In this document: piece by piece, positions 7,743-14,849 of the stretch
Layout: each line of letters begins with the position of its first letter
How positions within the stretch are numbered: the stretch's first letter is position 1
NCBI GenBank assembly: GCA_040394475.1
Contig: JBEBSD010000076.1
Location: 1-30,209, forward strand
Direction of reading: 5' to 3'
Source: JBEBSD01 sp040394475
Lineage (GTDB): Bacteria > Bacteroidota > Bacteroidia > Cytophagales > Spirosomataceae
Length of the DNA: 30,209 nucleotides
Notes under the pieces: model-generated
The model's database searches: none
What the model was told of the DNA's origin: nothing
The model's input: the letters and a program-made list of their open reading frames with translations, nothing else
Translations under genes and position numbers: made by a program

Positions 7743-9065
7743 ATGCAGCGTGCTGTTTGTATGGGAGCTCTTATGGCGCTATTGTCGCTGGTAAAAACAG
7801 GTATTCTGCCAGAGGTCCGGGGGCAGGGTTCCAAGCTGAGCGGACGGGCGTTTAATACATATGACAACAAGGCGCTGGGTGACGTAGCGGTGTACGGGCT
7901 GGTTCAGGGCAATTCCAGGCTATTGGCAAAAAGTAATGAACAGGGTATGTTTGAAATGAGTATTCCGGTAGAAAATACGGCTATCCGGGTGGTTAAAAGC
8001 GGGTTTAGAGAAATGGTGGTGCCGCTAAACCATCCTTCTGACCGATCCGGCAGGTTCTATTTCCCGCTGCCATTGATCCCGTTGGATTCGCAGGTGTCGG
8101 ACAGCCCGTACCAGCAGACCGAACAAAAGGAGTATGTCATGGACGCGAGCCTGTCCGGAGGCAATAGCAGCGGGGTGAAAAGGCGGTTTTTACTGAAGAA
8201 TGCGATTGGCGGGAAAGACGTGTCCGACGCGACGATTTGCATGGTTTCTACCAAATCGGGTAAGAAAGATTGCTTTGACGTTACACCCGGTGAATTGTCT
8301 CCTGTTAAGTTTTTCCCGGAAACCGACATCGTTGCCATCCATGTAGAAGCACGCGGCTACCAGTTATACAAAGGAAACCTGATCCTGGATGAAATTGATG
8401 GCAGCACCAAAGACTACGAAATCAGGCTGATGCCGGAACTGACCGTCTTTACGGTGACGGTTACCCCGGCAACGGCGAATTATCGTTATGAGCTGCTGTC
8501 GGAGAAAGGGGGGACAACCAGGCTGGCTTTCTCGGCGCCGAACCATTATTACGCATTGGTTGCGCCCGGTGGATACGAATTGCGGGCAACCCGGGAGCAG
8601 GGGTCCTGGCCGGTCGAGCGAATAGTCCTACGTAACGGCCTTACTTACAAGCCAATTGCCGTCAGGATACCACCTGCCGCTTTGGACGCTGCCGCGGTCC
8701 CGGCCGTGCAGGACGCCGCCGATCCCGGATTACCGGCGGATCTGACCGTTTATTTCGGACAAGGAGCGCATGAATTACTTCCCGAAACGATCGCGAAGCT
8801 GGATCAGTTGAGCAGTTGGTTAAAAGTACATCCTGCGAGTGCCCTGCGGCTTAAAGGGCATACCGATAATGTAGGGAGCATTCCGGTAAACATTACACTC
8901 TCAGAATACCGGTGCCGGCGCGTGTTACAGTACCTGGTCAAAAAGGGAATCAATGAAAAGCGGATAAAATGGGTAGGACAGGGAGGTGCGAGTCCGGCCC
9001 GGCCCAATGATAGTGAAGACAATAAAAAATGGAACCGGCGAGTGGAAATCGAGTTAATTCAATGA
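7743..9065 (+). CDS. OmpA-family peptidoglycan-binding envelope protein
   Basis: A 440-aa protein. The first ~28 residues are a probable signal peptide. Residues about 32-110 look like a carboxypeptidase-regulatory-like beta domain (LSGRAFNTYDNKALGDVAVYG, then SNEQGMFEMSIP). The middle (about 140-310) has further beta-rich, CarboxypepD_reg/PEGA-like stretches. The C-terminal OmpA domain (about 335-440) is clear: LTVYFGQGAHELLPET, LKGHTDNVG with the conserved Asp, LSEYRCRRVLQYLVKKG, and NRRVEIEL with the conserved Arg. This domain binds meso-DAP peptidoglycan in known families, so the protein should tie the envelope assembly to the cell wall. It lies 10 nt after the preceding gene and 3 nt before the next, firmly inside the operon. 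Confidence 0.88.
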   Translation: MQRAVCMGALMALLSLVKTGILPEVRGQGSKLSGRAFNTYDNKALGDVAVYGLVQGNSRLLAKSNEQGMFEMSIPVENTAIRVVKSGFREMVVPLNHPSDRSGRFYFPLPLIPLDSQVSDSPYQQTEQKEYVMDASLSGGNSSGVKRRFLLKNAIGGKDVSDATICMVSTKSGKKDCFDVTPGELSPVKFFPETDIVAIHVEARGYQLYKGNLILDEIDGSTKDYEIRLMPELTVFTVTVTPATANYRYELLSEKGGTTRLAFSAPNHYYALVAPGGYELRATREQGSWPVERIVLRNGLTYKPIAVRIPPAALDAAAVPAVQDAADPGLPADLTVYFGQGAHELLPETIAKLDQLSSWLKVHPASALRLKGHTDNVGSIPVNITLSEYRCRRVLQYLVKKGINEKRIKWVGQGGASPARPNDSEDNKKWNRRVEIELIQ

Positions 9066-9068
9066 GTT

Positions 9069-10424
9069 ATGACAGCTAAGACAACACCATTCATTCGTTT
9101 ACTGATAGCGCTTCTATTAGTACAAACAGGTGCATCGGCCCAACAGGCAGCGCTGACTGCAAGAGACAAAAATGAAATAAGGGTGCAGGCACGAAATGTA
9201 ATCGAGCACCAATTGCAGGATTTGTACAATTCCATTTCATCGGACGCTTTCGGGAAAGGCGAAACAGACCTGGTGATTGCCAATAGTTTCATTCCGAGTG
9301 TTAACCAGATATTTGAGTTTACGGCAGTTGTGGAAGATGACCTGAACCCGGGCAGTGTCCCGAAGGCGGGAGATTATGCCGAAAAGCGGATCAAGCAGTA
9401 CCTCGACGACTTTAACCTGCTGTATCAGAAGAGCGGTGAAAGCACGGTTAAAATAACCGGAGTCAACGTCGGCGAGGTCATACAGGGGAAAGACTATCCT
9501 TTCGTAAAAGTCGATTTTCAAGTGAGTTTTACAGGCCGGCACCGGACCAAACAAGGGAGTTTTCTCCCGGCGAAACGTACGGCACAATTGAAAGCAGAAA
9601 AAGAGGACAACAAGTGGAAGTTACTGATCACAAATCTGACATTCTACCGGGACGGACAGCCTCCGGCGGCAGAGAAGGAAAATGTGGTAAAGCAGACCAT
9701 TGCCGAAGTGAAGCAGGAAGCCGAAGTAAAGCAGGAAACCAGATCATCGCCGGAAAAACCTTCCACCCCGCCCGTGAAAGAGCAGCCGGCAATTTCGGAG
9801 GTGCCGAAAACGGCAGATGCGGGGAAGAAAGAGGAGCTCGCCGGTAACGAGGCAGCTCAGAAGGCGGTTCCTCTCACGTCTCCGGTGCAGGAACTGGGGA
9901 AACCCGCCGAAGAGGCCCCCGTGACGGTCGCGACGGGCCGGCCGGAAGTAGCGGCAGACAAGGCCCCGTCCCGGGAAACGGCGTCGCTCAGGCAACTGGA
10001 GGTGCAAATGGCAAAATACAAACGAAAATCCTCGCTTTACAAAGTGCTGGCCGGCGCCGGGATTGTGGGGGCTGCGGCTACGTTCGCTGTTGTAAACGGA
10101 GCACATGGAAAGTACAAGAATCAACTGGAGGAGAACAACCGGGCATTTGAAAGCTGGTACATCACGAATATCGACGTGGGAGGTCCTCCTGCAGGAGATA
10201 TGGCTAAGCCCAAAAGCATAATGGCCTTTGGCAGCCCCGGCATCTACTTTGCCGCCGCAGGGGTGCTGGCAGGCGGGGCCTTTTGGTGGATGGGCAGCAA
10301 TTCCGGCAAGCATTACCGAGCCCTTCGTTCGGAACTGGAACAAAAGCGGGCGAATCTTTCGGTATTTCCGGAAGCGGATATCCACCAACGGTATGCGGGG
10401 ATTCATTTGAAATATCGCTTTTAA
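9069..10424 (+). CDS. Exported protein with unnamed N-terminal domain, charged linker and two hydrophobic segments
   Basis: A 451-aa protein with a signal peptide (IRLLIALLLVQTGASAQ, cleavage near residue 25). Residues about 30-195 form a domain that parallels the C-terminal domain of the 6524-7732 protein: an N-terminal helix rich in R/Q/A, a N-S-F-I-P turn, a F-T-G strand and a final N-K-W-K-L-L-I-T-N-L-T-F-Y strand; an NTF2-like fold is a guess. Residues about 196-315 are low-complexity, rich in Lys, Glu, Pro and Ala. Two hydrophobic stretches follow (about 325-343 and 386-405, Gly/Ala-rich). The protein ends in HLKYRF, a terminal aromatic seen in many outer membrane proteins. I do not recognise the family. 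Position in the operon suggests a membrane component of the same assembly. Confidence 0.55.
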   Translation: MTAKTTPFIRLLIALLLVQTGASAQQAALTARDKNEIRVQARNVIEHQLQDLYNSISSDAFGKGETDLVIANSFIPSVNQIFEFTAVVEDDLNPGSVPKAGDYAEKRIKQYLDDFNLLYQKSGESTVKITGVNVGEVIQGKDYPFVKVDFQVSFTGRHRTKQGSFLPAKRTAQLKAEKEDNKWKLLITNLTFYRDGQPPAAEKENVVKQTIAEVKQEAEVKQETRSSPEKPSTPPVKEQPAISEVPKTADAGKKEELAGNEAAQKAVPLTSPVQELGKPAEEAPVTVATGRPEVAADKAPSRETASLRQLEVQMAKYKRKSSLYKVLAGAGIVGAAATFAVVNGAHGKYKNQLEENNRAFESWYITNIDVGGPPAGDMAKPKSIMAFGSPGIYFAAAGVLAGGAFWWMGSNSGKHYRALRSELEQKRANLSVFPEADIHQRYAGIHLKYRF

Positions 10425-10434
10425 TCGCATTCGC

Positions 10435-11280
10435 ATGAAAAACAGCCACATTCTTTCAGCGCTTCTGCTAACAGGCTTCTTCCTGCTGAAAAGCTGCCAG
10501 ATGGAAGACTTCCCGCCGGTGAAAGCTGATTTTAGTTTTGCCCCCAAAGAGGGACCGGAGGCTCCCGGTGAAATAGTCTTTACCGATTTGTCCCAAAATA
10601 CCGGTATCTATTACTGGCAGTACAAATGGGATTTCGGTGATACCGGAACCTCTCAGGAGGAAAATCCGACGCATCGCTACAGTCAGCCCGGCAGCTATCA
10701 GGTTACTCTGACCGTTTCGGGAAAGTATGGAATGGATACTGTCAGTAAAGAAGTCATTATAGCCGCCCCGGAGGTTGTGGCAGATTTTGCAATTGACCAG
10801 ACGGAGGATTGCCAGGCGCCATGCCAGGTGACCTTTGAAAACCTCTCCGTCAATGCGACCGGTTACCTGTGGGACTTCGGCGACGGCAGCGCGGCTTCTG
10901 CTGAAGCCAACCCTGCACATACCTATGAGCGCCACGGGGACTACCTGGTTAAACTGACAGCCGGGAATGAATACGGGCAGAGCCTGAAAGAGCAGTCACT
11001 GACCATCAAGGCCCCGCCGCCTCCGGTTGCCGACTTTACCGTCACCGGCGGCGATTGTGAAGCGCCTTGCGAGGTGACTTTTACGAACAGTTCAACCGGC
11101 CGCCTGACGGCATTTAGTTGGGATTTTGGCGACGGTACGATTTCCGACGAAGAGCACCCCAGGCATCTTTATGCGGCAGCAGGCACCTATGACGTGAAAC
11201 TGATAGCAACCGGTCCGGGAGGCGATTCCCCTCCGAAAATCATCAAAGTGACGATACACGAAAAACCGGTGGAGGAGTAA
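10435..11280 (+). CDS. Triple-PKD lipoprotein
   Basis: A 281-aa lipoprotein: signal ending in F-L-L-K-S-C21, then three PKD domains at about 29-108, 114-190 and 198-276. Each has the hallmark W-D-F-G-D and a closing Y-x-V-x-L strand (YKWDFGDTGTS, YLWDFGDGSAAS, FSWDFGDGTISD). Domains two and three carry a conserved Cys pair in D-C-x-A-P-C-x-V-T-F, perhaps a disulfide. PKD domains are extracellular beta-sandwich spacers or protein-binding modules. It follows the preceding gene by 10 nt, at the end of the tightly packed part of the operon. A decayed fragment closely resembling its last ~40 codons lies at 12938-13132, showing that this gene was once duplicated with its neighbour. Confidence 0.85.
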   Translation: MKNSHILSALLLTGFFLLKSCQMEDFPPVKADFSFAPKEGPEAPGEIVFTDLSQNTGIYYWQYKWDFGDTGTSQEENPTHRYSQPGSYQVTLTVSGKYGMDTVSKEVIIAAPEVVADFAIDQTEDCQAPCQVTFENLSVNATGYLWDFGDGSAASAEANPAHTYERHGDYLVKLTAGNEYGQSLKEQSLTIKAPPPPVADFTVTGGDCEAPCEVTFTNSSTGRLTAFSWDFGDGTISDEEHPRHLYAAAGTYDVKLIATGPGGDSPPKIIKVTIHEKPVEE

Positions 11281-11344
11281 AGGATGCGTCTGTTAAAATG
11301 GCCTCTTCTTTGTAAAATGCGATAAACCTTTCTAATTGAGTTAC

Positions 11345-12916
11345 ATGAATCCGGAAATAAAGTTTTTGCGAAAACCGGTTGCGGTATTGGTTTTTTTGGT
11401 GGGAGTAGTTGTCTTGTCCTGCAAAGAAAAGCTTCCTGATCCGCCTACGGCAGCCTTTACAATCAAGTCCAATGACAAGGGAAATGTGGTGTTTGCGAAT
11501 ACTTCCACGAATGCGACCACATTCGACTGGGATTTCGGGGACGGGGGAAAGCGTACCACCGGCACGGGGGACGTCGAGCATACGTACGTTACTACCGGAA
11601 CCTATGAGGTGAAGCTGATAGCCAAAGGAGAAGGCGGAACCAAAGGCGCGAGCCGAAGCGTGGCGGTAGATGTGCCTCAAGCTCTTCCCGTGGCCGCTTT
11701 TGCCTATGCCGGGGGCGATTGTGAAGCGCCGTGCGAGGTGAGTTTTACAAGTCTTTCTACCCATGCAACCGCCTGGGCCTGGGATTTCGGGGATGAAGGT
11801 ACTTCTACGCTGGAGAACCCCAAGAGGATGTACCAGAAAAGCGGCAATTACATTGTTAAGCTGGTGGTTTCCGGACCGGGCGGAACTTCTGCGCCAAAAA
11901 CGGAAACAATACGTATTAAAGAGAAAGCGGTAGCGGTGCCCGTCGCTGATTTTACGTTCGAGGGCGGCGATTTCATTGCTCCTTGTGAAGTACGCTTCAC
12001 GAATCGGTCATCGGGGGTTGTGAATACCTACCAATGGGATTTTGGTGATGGACAAGTCTCCAGTGAAGAGAATCCTCTACATACGTATACGGCATCTAAA
12101 AATTACGAGGTTACACTTATCGTTTCGGGGCCGGGAGGCACGTCCTCTCCTAAAAAGGAGACCCTGGTGATTCGTGCCACACCCGTTCCGGAAATGATCA
12201 TGGTATATGGAGGAACGTTTACTATGGGCTCCGATTACGGGACGGGCACGGATGAATTCAAGGACGAACGGCCTGCTCACAAGGTTACTGTGAGTGGCTT
12301 TTCAATAGGTAAATACCCGGTTACCGTTGAGCAGTTTCAAGCATTCTGTAAAGAAGAGAAAAGGCCGTTCCCTCCAAATGCCGATCTGCCCGCAGCGAAT
12401 ATTCCTTTTTGGGGATGGTTGGAAGATCACCCTATGGTCAGTGTTAAATGGTCTGATGCGGTGGCGTATTGTACCTGGCTATCCCGGAAAACGGGGCTCG
12501 TGTATCGGCTGCCCACTGAAGCAGAATGGGAATTTGCAGCGCGCGGAGGAACCAAAAGTCTGGGCTATACCTACTCGGGAAGCCAGGCAGTCAACGACGT
12601 CGCCTGGTACGGAGAGTCACGAGCGGCGGGTACTACCAGGTCTGTCGGTGGCAAAAAAGTCAACGAACTTGGTATTTATGACATGAGTGGAAATGTATGG
12701 GAGTGGTGTTCTGATTGGTATGGCAGTGATTATTATCTGTTTAGTAAAGATGCTGTAAATCCGAAAGGGCCGTCGAACGGGACCTTCCGTGTGAGCAGAG
12801 GCGGATCCTACAGCAGTGAGGCCACGCATTCCCGGGTGTCCTTCAGAAATGGATTCGGTGATCCTGATGCTCCCGACCGCAATGTCGGATTCCGAGTAGT
12901 ACGTGAAGAAAAATAA
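11345..12916 (+). CDS. Lipoprotein with three PKD domains and FGE-sulfatase-fold domain, copy 1
   Basis: A 523-aa lipoprotein; the ATG at 11345 is used rather than a TTG nine bases upstream. The signal ends in V-V-V-L-S-C. Three PKD domains (about 33-108, 113-193, 200-277, with FDWDFGDG, WAWDFGDEG and YQWDFGDG) lead to an FGE-sulfatase (SUMF1) domain at about 280-521: MVYGGTFTMGSDYG, YRLPTEAEWEFAARGG, YDMSGNVWEWCSDWY, SRGGSYSS and GFRVV. The two catalytic Cys near the C-terminus of true formylglycine-generating enzymes are missing from the matching stretch, so it is probably a binding or structural module, as in GldJ/GldK-type proteins. Its first 185 codons are nearly identical in DNA to copy 2 (13155-14726). 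It lies 64 nt after the triple-PKD gene and may be co-transcribed. Confidence 0.85.
   Translation: MNPEIKFLRKPVAVLVFLVGVVVLSCKEKLPDPPTAAFTIKSNDKGNVVFANTSTNATTFDWDFGDGGKRTTGTGDVEHTYVTTGTYEVKLIAKGEGGTKGASRSVAVDVPQALPVAAFAYAGGDCEAPCEVSFTSLSTHATAWAWDFGDEGTSTLENPKRMYQKSGNYIVKLVVSGPGGTSAPKTETIRIKEKAVAVPVADFTFEGGDFIAPCEVRFTNRSSGVVNTYQWDFGDGQVSSEENPLHTYTASKNYEVTLIVSGPGGTSSPKKETLVIRATPVPEMIMVYGGTFTMGSDYGTGTDEFKDERPAHKVTVSGFSIGKYPVTVEQFQAFCKEEKRPFPPNADLPAANIPFWGWLEDHPMVSVKWSDAVAYCTWLSRKTGLVYRLPTEAEWEFAARGGTKSLGYTYSGSQAVNDVAWYGESRAAGTTRSVGGKKVNELGIYDMSGNVWEWCSDWYGSDYYLFSKDAVNPKGPSNGTFRVSRGGSYSSEATHSRVSFRNGFGDPDAPDRNVGFRVVREEK
11426..11901 (+). repeat. 476-bp direct repeat, copy A (within FGE-type gene 1)
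   Basis: By eye I find no mismatch and no gap between this stretch and 13233-13708 (constant offset 1807). It covers the end of the lipoprotein signal and two PKD domains. Just upstream about six mismatches occur in 70 bases; downstream the copies diverge at once. Confidence 0.85.
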
Positions 12917-12937
12917 ACTGTTTTCAGCACAATTTAA

Positions 12938-13132
12938 ACAAAAGGGGCGGGCGGCGGAGCCGGTTCCAATGAAGAAAATTCCGGACCTTACTACGCGGCC
13001 ACAGGCAATATCGATGTGAAATTGATAGTGGCAGGACCAGGAAGAGATGCTCCGCCCAAAATCATCAAGGTGATGATACGTTGTAAGAATCAATGGAGAG
13101 GTCGGTCAAAGGAATTTTGTGAAATGGGATAA
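12938..13132 (+). pseudogene. Remnant of a PKD-domain gene
   Basis: This open stretch has no start codon. Codons from 12962 encode SNEENSGPYYAATGNIDVKL and continue with a G-P-G-R-D-A-P-P-K-I-I-K-V-M-I run. This matches the last ~40 residues of the triple-PKD lipoprotein (DEEHPRHLYAAAGTYDVKL, then G-P-G-G-D-S-P-P-K-I-I-K-V-T-I). Everything before it, including the W-D-F-G-D motif, is gone. It occupies the gap between the two FGE-type genes, exactly where a second copy of the triple-PKD gene would be expected after a tandem duplication. Confidence 0.75.
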
Positions 13133-13154
13133 TCGTTTTTGAATGAGTTATATA

Positions 13155-14726
13155 ATGCGGGAAATAAAGTGTTTACGAAAACCGGTTGCAGTATTGGGTT
13201 TTTTGGTGGGAGTAGTTGTCTTGTCCTGTAAGGAAAAGCTTCCTGATCCGCCTACGGCAGCCTTTACAATCAAGTCCAATGACAAGGGAAATGTGGTGTT
13301 TGCGAATACTTCCACGAATGCGACCACATTCGACTGGGATTTCGGGGACGGGGGAAAGCGTACCACCGGCACGGGGGACGTCGAGCATACGTACGTTACT
13401 ACCGGAACCTATGAGGTGAAGCTGATAGCCAAAGGAGAAGGCGGAACCAAAGGCGCGAGCCGAAGCGTGGCGGTAGATGTGCCTCAAGCTCTTCCCGTGG
13501 CCGCTTTTGCCTATGCCGGGGGCGATTGTGAAGCGCCGTGCGAGGTGAGTTTTACAAGTCTTTCTACCCATGCAACCGCCTGGGCCTGGGATTTCGGGGA
13601 TGAAGGTACTTCTACGCTGGAGAACCCCAAGAGGATGTACCAGAAAAGCGGCAATTACATTGTTAAGCTGGTGGTTTCCGGACCGGGCGGAACTTCTGCG
13701 CCAAAAACAGAAACAATACGTATTAAAGAAAAAGCGGCCGCGGTGCCTACTGCTTCGTTTACCTATGTAGTGGATTACGGTCATTCTTGTGAATATCCGG
13801 TGTTTTTTACGTCTACCACTACCCATACGGCTGGCTATGAGTGGAGCTTTGGAGATGGGGAAACTTCAACAGAAGCTCATCCCGAACACAGTTACAAGGC
13901 GACAGGCAGTTACAAGGTTGTCCTGAAAGTGATCTCGGCACTCGGAATCACTAATGAGGTTTCGACCGAAATTGTAATCGACAAAACAAAACTGGAAGTA
14001 AATGAAGTCTTTGTGGAAGGTGGTGAGTTCAGAATGGGGCACAACGACAGGGAGGTTTGGGAAGGGCCGGAGCACTCTGTGACGGTTCAGAGCTTTTCAA
14101 TGGCGACCTTCCCCGTTACAATTGAAGAGTGGAGAATTTATGCTAAAGCAAAGGGCTTGGTAATGGTAACCCCCGGGTACCAATGGAATAATTGCAACCC
14201 GATGGTCAATGTCAGCTGGCTGGACGCGGTAGCGTTTTGCAATTGGTTAAGTGTGCAGTCGGGATTGAAAGCCTGCTATACAATTGATGACAGCAATGTT
14301 AGCTGCGATTTTAATGCTACGGGTTATCGGCTGCCCACAGAGGCCGAGTGGGAATATGCAGCGAGAGGAGGAAAATATAGCCAGGGAACAGCCTTCGCCG
14401 GCAGTAATACAGTGGAGGAGGTTAGTTGGTATAACAGCAATAGCGGGCAAAGGGCGCACCCGGTACGCGGCAAGAAGCCGAATGAATTGGGATTGTACGA
14501 CATGAGTGGCAACGTCGGCGAATGGTGCTGGGACTGGTTAGCATTGGATTATTATGAGAAGAGTCCGATGCAACAGCCCAAAGGACCTGTTACGGGCGAA
14601 TATAAGGTTGCCCGGGGAGGAGGTTTTACCTTGGATGCGAAAGGGTCGGAAGTCACCTTTCGTGGGTATTACCTGCCTGATTTTAAAGCAGGTTATGTAG
14701 GTCTTCGGGTTGTTCGGACCAGGTAA
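13155..14726 (+). CDS. Lipoprotein with three PKD domains and FGE-sulfatase-fold domain, copy 2
   Basis: Also 523 aa from the ATG at 13155, which aligns with the start of copy 1; an in-frame ATG at 13143 is possible. Signal and PKD domains 1-2 match copy 1 almost perfectly. The third PKD (about 200-275, YEWSFGDGETS) and the FGE-sulfatase domain (about 280-523) are clearly different in sequence but of the same type: FVEGGEFRMGHNDREVWEGP, YRLPTEAEWEYAARGG, YDMSGNVGEWCWDW, ARGGGFTLDAKG and VGLRVV. As in copy 1 the catalytic Cys pair is absent. The contrast between an identical N-terminal half and a diverged C-terminal half suggests that the two proteins share an anchor or stalk but present different tips. 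It lies 226 nt after copy 1, with a PKD gene remnant in between. Confidence 0.85.
   Translation: MREIKCLRKPVAVLGFLVGVVVLSCKEKLPDPPTAAFTIKSNDKGNVVFANTSTNATTFDWDFGDGGKRTTGTGDVEHTYVTTGTYEVKLIAKGEGGTKGASRSVAVDVPQALPVAAFAYAGGDCEAPCEVSFTSLSTHATAWAWDFGDEGTSTLENPKRMYQKSGNYIVKLVVSGPGGTSAPKTETIRIKEKAAAVPTASFTYVVDYGHSCEYPVFFTSTTTHTAGYEWSFGDGETSTEAHPEHSYKATGSYKVVLKVISALGITNEVSTEIVIDKTKLEVNEVFVEGGEFRMGHNDREVWEGPEHSVTVQSFSMATFPVTIEEWRIYAKAKGLVMVTPGYQWNNCNPMVNVSWLDAVAFCNWLSVQSGLKACYTIDDSNVSCDFNATGYRLPTEAEWEYAARGGKYSQGTAFAGSNTVEEVSWYNSNSGQRAHPVRGKKPNELGLYDMSGNVGEWCWDWLALDYYEKSPMQQPKGPVTGEYKVARGGGFTLDAKGSEVTFRGYYLPDFKAGYVGLRVVRTR
13233..13708 (+). repeat. 476-bp direct repeat, copy B (within FGE-type gene 2)
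   Basis: Partner of 11426-11901; identical by eye over its full length. Flanking sequence on both sides is homologous but clearly diverged, which is the pattern left by recent gene conversion rather than by a single recent duplication of the whole unit. Confidence 0.85.
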
Positions 14727-14849
14727 CGTGCTGATAAATAGTTAGCGAAGATGAATGTAGTCTGAGAAATGAATCCGAAGAAGCGGAATGCTTTGCCGGC
14801 AAGACCAGACAATTGCGGAGGTTTCACCCTTATAATCTTATAAATAGTT

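Noticed and set aside
6632..7870. 412-aa open frame on the minus strand
   Set aside because: It lies antisense to a convincing exported-protein gene in a tight operon, and its composition (Arg, Cys, Phe-rich) is typical of a shadow frame.
7879..7886. TGACGTAG half-site inside the OmpA-family gene
   Set aside because: Only one half-site is present, within coding sequence and not near a promoter; expected by chance.
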